A stretch of DNA of 7,751 nt from Candidatus Paceibacter sp. (GCA_023255765.1 JAGDVT010000041.1:16286-24036), one strand, 5' to 3'. Shown: positions 1 to 6,636, numbered from the stretch's first letter. The notes: generated by a model from the letters alone, not told the origin. Made by a program: numbers and translations.

Positions 1-1
1 A

Positions 2-2167
2 GATGAATCTATAATTACTGGAGAAAGCGAACCTGTTTTTAAATATCCGCGAACTAATGCGAACAATACGCGAACTGATGCGAACAATACGCGAACTGAT
101 GCGAACAATACGCGAACTGATGCGAACGAAGTTCGAGAGGGTTGGCGTCATAGTTCGCGACATTTCGCGGAAGATGATGGTTCGCGTGAAAATTCGCGAA
201 AGTTAGCGGAAAATAATGTTCGCGAAAGTTCGCGTGAAAATTCGCGAGAGTTAGCGGAAAATAATGTAACTCCACCAAATATTGCTCTAATGGGGACTAC
301 TGTAGTTCAAGGGTATTTAGAGGGTATAGTTTTTGCTGTAGGCAAAAATTCCTATTTTGGTTCTATTGCAAAATCAACATTAGAAATTCCCAAAGAAACT
401 GCTTTTAAGAAAATAATGGATAACTTCGCTAAAGTTTTAAGTTATTTTGCAATTTTTCTTATTTTAATTTTAATAATTACAAACCAAATTAAAGGAGGAG
501 TAATTTCATTAAATGAATTATTGATTTTTTCTATAGTATTAGCAGTAGCTATCGTGCCTGAAATGATGCCTTTAATGACTGTTTTAAGTTTAAGTATAGC
601 AAGCTTGGATTTGGCTAAAAAAGGTGCTATTGTTAAAAGACTATCAGCAATTGAAGATTTAGGTACTATTGAAATATTATGCACAGATAAAACTGGTACT
701 ATTACACAAAATAAATTAGAATTGATTGGAATTAAATCTAAAAATGAAAGTGATTTTGTTTATTATTTTTTAATTGACTATTATTTATTAGAAAATAATA
801 ATCCATATAATTTAGCGATTTCAGCAAAGTTAAATCAAAATATAAAATATGAAAATGTAAAAACTTTAAATTTTGAACCATTTGATCCTATCAAAAGATC
901 AGAAATTATAAATATTTTAAAAGATAACCAAAATATAAAAGTAATTAAGGGTTCTCCAGAAAATGTTTTAAATTATGTTTATGAAAACAAAGAGCTGGAT
1001 GATTATAAAAATTGGCTAAAAATATTTGAAGAAGAAGATAAAAAAGGATTAAGAACTTTAGCTTTAGCAATTGAAAGTAACAACAAAAAAGAATTTTTAG
1101 GTTTAGCATCATTCAAAGATCCCTTAAAAGAAACAGCAAAAGAAGCTATTGATTTGGCTAAAAAATTAAACCTTAAGATAAAAATATTAACAGGAGATTC
1201 TCCTTATGTAAGCAAAAATGTTGCTTTAGAGCTTGGTTTGATTAAAGAAGACGAAGAAATAATTACAGGAGATTTTATAAGAAATATCGAAGACAAGAAA
1301 CTACAGGAAATTGCAGAAAAATACACTGTATTTGCTAGAATGCTACCTGAAGATAAAGAAAGAATTTTAAAAGTTTTACAAAAAAATAATTTTGTAGGAT
1401 TTTTAGGTGAAGGTATTAATGATTCCCCTGGCTTAAAAATTGCGAATGTTGCAATAGTGGTAGATACAGCTTCAGATATCGCAAAAGAATTATCTGATAT
1501 TCTATTAAAAGAGAAAGATTTAAAGTTGATAGTAGAAAGCATAAAAAAAGGAAGAGAGACATTAGAAAATTTAGGCAAATATGTTAAGCATACAATGAGC
1601 GATAATTTTGGAAATTTAACAGCAGTTTCTATTTTAACTATGTTTTTAAATTATATTCCCCTTACTCCTATCCAAATTTTACTTACTAATTTTTTAACAG
1701 ACATACCAATAGTTGCCATTGCCAAAGATAAGGTAGATGTTGAAGATATTAAATATCGTGTTGATTTTTCTCCTTTTGTCTTATTTTCTCTATCTTTAAT
1801 ATTAGGCATAGTAGCTGGTTTTATAAATATACTTACTTATTTAATTTTTAAGAATTATGAGGTTGATTATATAAGAAGTATGATATTTTTTGTAACTACA
1901 ATGACTGGTCTTTTAGTTTATTTTTCTATAAGAACAAAGAAGATTTTTATAAAAAGTAAACCCTCTCCTTTTTCTTTTATCATAGTGTTATTATCTGTTA
2001 TTTTAACAGTTATATTTTTGCAGGTTTATCCTTTAAATAAGATTTTTGGACTTAAGCCTATTTATAAATCCCATACACTATATATCTTGCTACTGCTAGC
2101 AGCATTTTTTATATTTACTGAAATTTTCAAACTTATTTTTTACAAAATTAAACCAGATGCTATTTAA
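2..2167 (+). CDS. P-type cation-transporting ATPase, MgtA-like (5' end outside window)
   Basis: Membrane pump that uses ATP through a phospho-aspartate intermediate. The frame is open from base 2, and 721 codons are visible. An ATG at 290 is internal, because the actuator TGES motif lies upstream of it (codons 6-9). In order: TGES; a repeat-derived insert (codons about 16-88); the GTTVVQG strand; M3 (about 145-161); M4 with VPEMMP (185-190); the phosphorylation motif CTDKTGT with Asp229; the nucleotide-binding KGSPE (316-320); TGD (397-399); GEGIND (469-474); then six C-terminal helices (about 536-552, 557-574, 590-615, 624-642, 657-675, 691-715). PEMMP, TYFGS-like YFGS and the LLTNFLTD helix resemble MgtA-type Mg2+ ATPases more than Ca2+ or H+ pumps, so Mg2+ is the best guess for substrate, not proven. 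The missing N-terminus would hold M1, M2 and the start of the actuator. The hinge has GEG where most families have GDG. It ends 2 nt from the stop codon of the convergent rtcB. Confidence 0.93.
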   Translation, partial: DESIITGESEPVFKYPRTNANNTRTDANNTRTDANNTRTDANEVREGWRHSSRHFAEDDGSRENSRKLAENNVRESSRENSRELAENNVTPPNIALMGTTVVQGYLEGIVFAVGKNSYFGSIAKSTLEIPKETAFKKIMDNFAKVLSYFAIFLILILIITNQIKGGVISLNELLIFSIVLAVAIVPEMMPLMTVLSLSIASLDLAKKGAIVKRLSAIEDLGTIEILCTDKTGTITQNKLELIGIKSKNESDFVYYFLIDYYLLENNNPYNLAISAKLNQNIKYENVKTLNFEPFDPIKRSEIINILKDNQNIKVIKGSPENVLNYVYENKELDDYKNWLKIFEEEDKKGLRTLALAIESNNKKEFLGLASFKDPLKETAKEAIDLAKKLNLKIKILTGDSPYVSKNVALELGLIKEDEEIITGDFIRNIEDKKLQEIAEKYTVFARMLPEDKERILKVLQKNNFVGFLGEGINDSPGLKIANVAIVVDTASDIAKELSDILLKEKDLKLIVESIKKGRETLENLGKYVKHTMSDNFGNLTAVSILTMFLNYIPLTPIQILLTNFLTDIPIVAIAKDKVDVEDIKYRVDFSPFVLFSLSLILGIVAGFINILTYLIFKNYEVDYIRSMIFFVTTMTGLLVYFSIRTKKIFIKSKPSPFSFIIVLLSVILTVIFLQVYPLNKIFGLKPIYKSHTLYILLLLAAFFIFTEIFKLIFYKIKPDAI
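48..127 (+). repeat. Tandem 21-nt repeat inside the ATPase actuator domain
   Basis: Nearly four direct copies of a 21-nt unit beginning CGCGAACTGATGCGAAC, at 48-68, 69-89, 90-110 and 111-127 (last one incomplete). The first copy differs by one base (CTAATG for CTGATG). In the ATPase frame each copy encodes the heptad RT(N/D)ANNT. The period is a multiple of three, so copy-number change keeps the frame. It is far richer in GC than the flanking gene. Confidence 0.93.
131..266 (+). repeat. TTCGCG-rich repeat cluster, opposite orientation to the 21-nt array
   Basis: Right half of the insert in the ATPase gene. Here the core reads GTTCGCG, the reverse complement of the CGCGAAC core at 48-127, so the halves are inverted about position 129, where CGAAC-GAA-GTTCG (123-135) can form a small hairpin. 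A 38-nt unit occurs twice, at 180-217 and 228-265, with one mismatch and a 48-nt period, again a multiple of three. In frame it encodes SRENSR(K/E)LAENNV twice. The product is hydrophilic, low-complexity and resembles no actuator sequence I know. Confidence 0.88.
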
Positions 2168-2169
2168 TT

Positions 2170-3327
2170 TTAACCTTTTATTACGCCCACAGGTACTAAT
2201 TTAATTAATTTTTTGGCAATACCTAAATTATGAACTACATCTACTACTTCTGTAACATTTTTATATGCAGATGGAGCTTCTTCTGCTAAACCTGACATAC
2301 TTCCTGCCGCAACTGATATTCCTTTTTCTTCTAATTCTTTTTTTAATTCAGCTCCTCTTATTTTTCTTTTAGCTTCTGCCCTTGACATTACTCTACCTGC
2401 ACCATGAGGAGCTGAACCAAAAGATATTTCTTCAGCTAATTTTTGACCGATTAAAACATAGCTGGCTGTACCCATTGAACCTGGAATTATAGTTGGTTGG
2501 CCGATTTCTTGATATTTTTGAGGAAGTTCGGAATGCCCTTGCCAAAATGCTCTTGTTGCTCCCTTTCTATGAACTAAAAGTTTTTTGTTATCATAAGTTT
2601 CTATCTTTACAATATTATGAGCAACGTCATATAACTGAACTATCTCAGATGGATCTATTCCTAAAACTTTTCTAAATGCCTTTCTTACCTCAAATGCAAT
2701 TAATTGCCTATTTGCCCAAGCAAAATTCGCTGCAGCTTTCATAGCAGATAAATAAGCTTGTCCTTCGGGATGTTGATAAGGAAAGTAAGCTAATTCCCTA
2801 TCTACAAGTTCTATTTTGTTTTTATCTAAATAAGATATAGCTTTCCTTATATAATCACTCGCTACTTGATGGCCTAAACCTCTTGAGCCACAATGAATTA
2901 GAACACAAACTCTATTTTTTTCTAAACCGAGTTTTTTAGCCTGCCCCGACTGGTCAAGGCGGGCTGTTTCTTCATCATAAACTTCAGCAATTCTTTGAAT
3001 TTCAACAAAATGGTTCCCTGCTCCAATAGTACCTAATTGATCTCTCCCCCTATCTTTTGCTGTTTGAGATACTGCTTCTGAATCTGCTCCTTCTAAAAAT
3101 CCATAACTTTCTGTAGATTCTAAATCTCCTTTCTCTGTATAACCTAATTCTTCTAAATATTTCGCACCTTTTTCTAAAACATACCTCATTTCATCTTTAT
3201 TTAATCTCCACCATCCACCTCGACCTACACCTGAAGGAACTTCTTTAAAAATTTGCTCAGTTAATTTTGGAATTTTATTCTTTATTTCCTCATAATAAAA
3301 TGGAGTAATTAAAAGACGCACGCCACA
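2170..3327 (-). other. RtcB C-extein with catalytic core (385 residues)
   Basis: Holds most of the ligase fold. C-extein numbering: CGVRLL 1-6; GNHFVE 104-109 (His106, codon at 3010-3012); IHCGSRGLGH 144-153 (His145); YDVAHN 233-238 (His237); HRKGATRAF 253-261; PGSMGTASY 282-290; APHGAGR 306-312 (His308, expected guanylation site). It is colinear with the P. horikoshii protein except for an 8-residue insertion at 122-129 between FVEIQ and HCGSRG. Confidence 0.93.
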
Positions 3328-6300
3328 ATTTGAGACAACAAAATTATTAGCAATAAAATTATGATCAGGATGATTAATTGTTAAATCGTAGACATAACCA
3401 GAATAATCTACTTCTTTAATTTTTTCAATTTCATCAAGAACAAAATCTCCATAAGAATTTTCTTTAACAAAATCATCAAAAGATGGAAAATTAAAGGCTA
3501 TTCTAACATCATCTGTTTTTTCCCATAAAGATCTCTCAATAAATCTTTCATTAATAAAATTATTAGCAAAAATTCTAACCAACTCTTTTTTAGGTATCCT
3601 TTCAACTAAATAAATATTTCTAATTTTTTCTCTTAATTCTTTTCTTTGCTCAATTACTTTCAATTTATACTTCAAATAACAAATAGCTAAATTTGCTAAT
3701 TTTTGTTTTCTTTGATTATATTCATAACCTATAATTTGATAAAAATTAATTAAATTTTCAGAATTTGATTTTATTTGGAATCTTAAACCTATTGTTTTAT
3801 CTCTAATCCCTAATTTTTCAACTATTTTTACTTCATTTGATTCAATTCCAAATTCTTTAAGTAAATTTCTTATTTCATTTAGAAAATCTAAACCATTTTT
3901 AATTAATTCTTTGTCTTTATTAATATTCAAGTTTGGAGCGAAAAAATTAAATTTATTTACTGTTCTTGGAGAAGAAAGTTCAGCGCCAAAAAAAGATGCT
4001 AAAAATAATCTTTTTTGCCAAAGAGGTAAATCTTTAAGCCAATTAGGTACATTAAATTCTTTTTCAGTTTTTTTGCCAATAGGATAACCTAAAGCACCTA
4101 AAAGAAAAGCAAAACTTTTATTTACTCTTAAACAATACTCTTTTCTTTCAAATTCATAAAATTTTCCATAAGTATTAATGAGTCTATGTTTTCTTTTCCT
4201 TTGAATAATTATTGATTTAACACCAATCTTTGCTAAATCTTCTTTTATTAAGTTTAAATCTTCAAAATCTCCCCATAAAGCAAGATAATCAAAATTTTTA
4301 GAAATACTTCCATCACCTAAAGCATAACCAAAAATTTTTAGAAGATAGGGGAAAGAATAAGAATCTGAATAAAGAGGCAAAAGTTTTTTCTTTTCTAAAT
4401 AATTAACAATTTGCTTTAATCTATTACCATTATTATTAAAACCAATTTTTTTACAAAAATCTAAAAATTTCTCCTTACTTAAAATTTCTTTTCTTTTTGG
4501 TTTTTCATATTTTACTCCTTTAAATGGATAAATAATTACCTTTTCTCCTAAAATTAAATCTTTTGCTTCTTTCATTCCATCTAAAGTATAAATTGGGTGA
4601 TCTTTAGTGACTAAAATCTTATTTCCAAATTTTGTTTCAATCTCTAAAAGCTTTGTCTCTTTTCTTTTCAAATTAAAAACAATTTTTGCTTTTTCTAATT
4701 TTTTTGTTTTTTTATTTAAAAGCAAAACTTCAAAATCTTCTTTTAAATCTTTAATTTTTAAATAAGTACCATTCTCTAAGCTAATTAATGTCTCGGGGTG
4801 GAGGCAATTAATATCAAAACCAACACCACCAGGAGAAATTATTCCTCCTTCCTCTAAATTTGTGGCTAAAACTCCACCAACACAATTAGAAACAACAAAA
4901 TTGTTAGCAATAAAGTTATGATTTTTATCCTCAACTGTCAAATCATAAACAAAATCTTTATAATCTATTTTTTCAATTTTTTCTATTTCATCAAAACAAA
5001 AACCACTTTTACCTAAATTTTTTGTTTTTTGAAGAACAAATTCTTTTAAAGTCAAAAAATTTTGAGGAATTTTTGGCTTTTTATAAGAAATATTGTTTTT
5101 AAGACGATAACAAAAATCTTGTATTAATCTTTTCGTAAAACCAGAATCACTTAGGGCGTTAGCAATTTTAGCATAACTTAAATTTTTACTTAAAAGCTCT
5201 TGAACTGTTAAATAAACTTCTTCTCTTTTTTCAAGAATTTTCTTTTTATATCTTAAGTAAATACTATAAATACTTGCTTTTGCCATTCTTTCTTTGTTAT
5301 ATTCATAACCAATTTTTGACCAAAGATTTAAAAGGCTTTCTAATTTACTTGAAAAAACAAGCTCAAAGGTTTCTGTTAAATTATCATTCTTTGCCTTTAT
5401 TATTCTTCTTTCGTTAATTTTAGTTGTTTCAACCCCAAATTCTTTACATAATTTTGCTATGTCCATCAAAAATTTTTTAGCATTATCTTTTAAGTCTATT
5501 CTTTTATTCATTGGAAACACAGGTGAATTAAAACCAAACTTTCTTTCTTTTCTTCGATGAGGAGATCTTAATTCACAACCAAATAATGTAGCTAAAAACA
5601 ATCTTTTTTGCCATAAGGGAGCTTTTAAAATCCATTTTGGTACTCTATATTTTTGGTTAACTTTTGTGCCAAGAGGAGCACCTAAAGAAGCAAGTAAAAT
5701 CAAAAGACTTGTTGAGTTAACATAAAATGAATAAGTTTTGGTAATTTTCCCATTTTTAGTTTTACCATATTTTACAAAAATTTTGGAGGAATTATAGCCA
5801 ATTTTTTTTAGGTCATCTTTAATTAAAATTAAATCTTTTGGCTTACCGGCAAAATGTAAAATTCCCTCTTTTCTTTCGCCTATAAAATTCATTGAGCCAT
5901 CACCAAAAATAAAAGCCAAAATTTTAATTACCAAAGGAAGTTTTGGATGATCATAAGTTAAAGGAAGAAGATTTTTTTCTTTTAATTTTTCTAAAATGAT
6001 TTTAAGAGAGTTTTGATTTTTGGATGGGTTTATTTTCTTGAATGTTTTAATTATGTCTTTTTCATCAATAATAATTTCTGAACTTGGTTTTTCAAATGGT
6101 ACTCCTTCAAAACCATAGACAATAACTTCGTCACCAATTTTTAAATCTTTAATTTGTTTTTTGCCTTCAGGAGTAAAAATTGGGTGGTCTTCTGTTGCTA
6201 TTAGAGTAAAACCGCATTTGGTTGTTATCTTGTAAATATTAGTATAGGTTTTAAGCTTATAAAATTTTAAAATTTTGGAGAATTTGTTTTCCTTTTTTTC

Positions 6301-6636
6301 TTTATCAAAAATAATAACTTCTTCATTTAAATAATTCTTTTCTAGGTCTTCTATATTCAAACAATAACCATAAGATGTTAAAATCTTTGTACCTTTAATC
6401 AAACAAAAACCATAGCCTTCATGAATATCTGGCATAGCTAAAGCATATTTATAAGCTCCGGGTAAGGTTGTCATATTCACCAGTTGCCACAAGCTTCGAT
6501 CTTTAAATAATTCATCAAGCATATTTTCAGAAACTAAAATTCTTGCAGGCACTTTCATATCTTCCCTAAAACTTTTAGGGATTTCCCATATATAATCTGA
6601 AATTTTAATTAAATCTGATTTTTGGGGTATTTTCAT
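2170..6636 (-). CDS. rtcB: RNA-splicing ligase RtcB precursor with two inteins
   Basis: RtcB joins RNA ends carrying 2',3'-cyclic phosphate or 3'-phosphate to 5'-OH ends, using GTP and Mn2+, in tRNA splicing or RNA repair. The 1488-residue ORF has no frame break. Exteins are residues 1-77, 585-610 and 1104-1488, giving 488 residues after splicing, the usual RtcB size. Visible landmarks are MPDIHEGYGF, GGVGFDIN-CGVRL, GAGNHFVE, HCGSRGLGHQ, YDVAHN, HRKGATRAF, PGSMGTASY, PHGAGRVMSR and the C-terminal PVGVIKG. In spliced numbering the expected metal and guanylate ligands are Asp101, Cys104, His209, His248, His340 and His411 (Pyrococcus horikoshii Asp95, Cys98, His203, His234, His329, His404). Inteins are residues 78-584 and 611-1103. 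The ATG at 6636 overlaps the stop of a small upstream gene (ATGA) and no Shine-Dalgarno is evident, so translational coupling is likely. No archease gene is in the window. Confidence 0.97.
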   Translation of the reverse strand: MKIPQKSDLIKISDYIWEIPKSFREDMKVPARILVSENMLDELFKDRSLWQLVNMTTLPGAYKYALAMPDIHEGYGFCLIKGTKILTSYGYCLNIEDLEKNYLNEEVIIFDKEKKENKFSKILKFYKLKTYTNIYKITTKCGFTLIATEDHPIFTPEGKKQIKDLKIGDEVIVYGFEGVPFEKPSSEIIIDEKDIIKTFKKINPSKNQNSLKIILEKLKEKNLLPLTYDHPKLPLVIKILAFIFGDGSMNFIGERKEGILHFAGKPKDLILIKDDLKKIGYNSSKIFVKYGKTKNGKITKTYSFYVNSTSLLILLASLGAPLGTKVNQKYRVPKWILKAPLWQKRLFLATLFGCELRSPHRRKERKFGFNSPVFPMNKRIDLKDNAKKFLMDIAKLCKEFGVETTKINERRIIKAKNDNLTETFELVFSSKLESLLNLWSKIGYEYNKERMAKASIYSIYLRYKKKILEKREEVYLTVQELLSKNLSYAKIANALSDSGFTKRLIQDFCYRLKNNISYKKPKIPQNFLTLKEFVLQKTKNLGKSGFCFDEIEKIEKIDYKDFVYDLTVEDKNHNFIANNFVVSNCVGGVLATNLEEGGIISPGGVGFDINCLHPETLISLENGTYLKIKDLKEDFEVLLLNKKTKKLEKAKIVFNLKRKETKLLEIETKFGNKILVTKDHPIYTLDGMKEAKDLILGEKVIIYPFKGVKYEKPKRKEILSKEKFLDFCKKIGFNNNGNRLKQIVNYLEKKKLLPLYSDSYSFPYLLKIFGYALGDGSISKNFDYLALWGDFEDLNLIKEDLAKIGVKSIIIQRKRKHRLINTYGKFYEFERKEYCLRVNKSFAFLLGALGYPIGKKTEKEFNVPNWLKDLPLWQKRLFLASFFGAELSSPRTVNKFNFFAPNLNINKDKELIKNGLDFLNEIRNLLKEFGIESNEVKIVEKLGIRDKTIGLRFQIKSNSENLINFYQIIGYEYNQRKQKLANLAICYLKYKLKVIEQRKELREKIRNIYLVERIPKKELVRIFANNFINERFIERSLWEKTDDVRIAFNFPSFDDFVKENSYGDFVLDEIEKIKEVDYSGYVYDLTINHPDHNFIANNFVVSNCGVRLLITPFYYEEIKNKIPKLTEQIFKEVPSGVGRGGWWRLNKDEMRYVLEKGAKYLEELGYTEKGDLESTESYGFLEGADSEAVSQTAKDRGRDQLGTIGAGNHFVEIQRIAEVYDEETARLDQSGQAKKLGLEKNRVCVLIHCGSRGLGHQVASDYIRKAISYLDKNKIELVDRELAYFPYQHPEGQAYLSAMKAAANFAWANRQLIAFEVRKAFRKVLGIDPSEIVQLYDVAHNIVKIETYDNKKLLVHRKGATRAFWQGHSELPQKYQEIGQPTIIPGSMGTASYVLIGQKLAEEISFGSAPHGAGRVMSRAEAKRKIRGAELKKELEEKGISVAAGSMSGLAEEAPSAYKNVTEVVDVVHNLGIAKKLIKLVPVGVIKG
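2938..2965 (-). repeat. GC-rich palindromic element inserted in frame in rtcB
   Basis: Arms 2938-2950 and 2953-2965 are inverted repeats of 13 nt, with two mismatches (2946/2957, 2947/2956) and one G-T pair. The core reads CTGCCCCGACTGGTCAAGG on the plus strand and is far richer in GC than the flanking AT-rich gene. In the rtcB frame the 24 nt at 2941-2964 encode ARLDQSGQ, exactly the eight residues by which this RtcB exceeds its relatives between YDEE and the AKxxGL segment. This looks like a small mobile palindromic repeat, similar in behaviour to Rickettsia palindromic elements. Confidence 0.8.
3325..3365 (-). repeat. 41-nt direct repeat, intein 2 copy (C-terminal splice end)
   Basis: Matches 4882-4922 with four mismatches in 41 positions. 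It encodes the intein 2 C-terminus HNFIANNFVVSN plus the +1 Cys. The similarity extends to third codon positions. Confidence 0.85.
3328..4806 (-). mobile_element. Intein 2 of RtcB (493 aa, LAGLIDADG homing endonuclease type)
   Basis: Second self-splicing element, inserted at GFDIN^CGVRL, a site used by known archaeal RtcB inteins. Intein numbering: block A CLHPETLISL; block B VTKDHPIYT with Thr67 and His70; LAGLIDADG helices IFGYALGDG (158-166, Asp165, nt 4309-4335) and LASFFGAEL (269-277, Glu276, nt 3976-4002); helix-turn-helix-like stretch about 395-430; block F VYDLTIN (472-478) with His482; C-terminal NNFVVSN ending at Asn493. As in intein 1 the penultimate residue is Ser. The +1 residue is Cys1104, which becomes Cys104 of the ligase, a Mn2+ ligand, so splicing chemistry and ligase chemistry share one residue. 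Alignment by eye to intein 1 is continuous over the whole length, including PLWQKRLFLA, the following FGxEL, (K/I)IGYEYN and FIANNFVVSN. Confidence 0.96.
4807..4884 (-). other. RtcB middle extein between the two inteins (26 residues)
   Basis: Precursor residues 585-610, starting CVGGVLATN and ending GGVGFDIN. It carries Asp608 (Asp101 after splicing), a predicted Mn2+ ligand. It matches the RtcB stretch from (P/C)IGGVAA to DIN without gain or loss. Cys585 sits where many RtcB proteins have Pro and serves as the nucleophile for intein 1 splicing. Confidence 0.92.
4882..4922 (-). repeat. 41-nt direct repeat, intein 1 copy (C-terminal splice end)
   Basis: Partner of 3325-3365, encoding the same 13 residues at the end of intein 1. 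A second shared patch is the 23-mer at 5591-5613 versus 3998-4020 (one mismatch), which encodes part of WQKRLFLA before the second endonuclease helix. Confidence 0.85.
4885..6405 (-). mobile_element. Intein 1 of RtcB (507 aa, LAGLIDADG homing endonuclease type)
   Basis: Self-splicing protein element inserted at GYGF^C. Intein numbering: block A begins at Cys1 (CLIKGTKILT); block B is ATEDHPIFT with Thr71 and His74; first LAGLIDADG helix ILAFIFGDG (162-170, acid Asp169, nt 5896-5922); second LATLFGCEL (271-279, acid Glu278, nt 5569-5595); a helix-turn-helix-like stretch at about 400-435; block F VYDLTVE (486-492) with His496; C-terminal NNFVVSN ending in Asn507. The next residue is Cys585 of the precursor, the +1 nucleophile. 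The penultimate residue is Ser, not the usual His. Both endonuclease helices keep an acidic residue at the catalytic position, so DNA cutting is plausible but untested. It is clearly related to intein 2. The boundaries follow from the motifs and from restoring a continuous RtcB sequence. Confidence 0.95.
6406..6636 (-). other. RtcB N-extein (77 residues)
   Basis: Start of the ligase, ending MPDIHEGYGF. In inteinless RtcB this runs straight into (P/C)IGGV. The splice point is after Phe77. Confidence 0.93.

Noticed and set aside
48..127. CRISPR array
   Set aside because: The 21-nt units are contiguous with no spacers and lie in frame inside a conserved gene.
128..140. Transcription terminator at the CGAAC-GAA-GTTCG hairpin
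   Set aside because: The stem is only 5 bp, no T-tract follows, and it lies in the middle of an ORF.
54..278. Minus-strand 74-codon ORF with repeated FAYCSHQ heptads
   Set aside because: It is the reverse reading of the 21-nt and 48-nt repeats. The plus-strand frame is continuous with a clear P-type ATPase on both sides, so the minus ORF is a shadow.
290..292. ATG at 290 as the true ATPase start
   Set aside because: The TGES actuator motif and the rest of the frame lie upstream with no stop codon. Starting at 290 would remove half the actuator domain.
442..684. Minus-strand 80-codon ORF
   Set aside because: Antisense to the ATPase M3-M4 and phosphorylation region, with no recognisable features.
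1204..1578. Minus-strand 124-codon ORF
   Set aside because: Antisense to the conserved nucleotide-binding and hinge region of the ATPase; low-complexity Ser/Phe composition typical of a shadow frame.
2173..2200. Bidirectional terminator between ATPase and rtcB
   Set aside because: No inverted repeat followed by a T-run is visible around the 2-nt gap.
2493..2675. Plus-strand 60-codon ORF
   Set aside because: Lies opposite the conserved C-terminal half of RtcB and has no independent support.
3328..6405. Group I or group II introns interrupting rtcB
   Set aside because: The reading frame is continuous through both insertions and shows protein-splicing blocks A, B, F and G with Cys at both splice points, so these are inteins.
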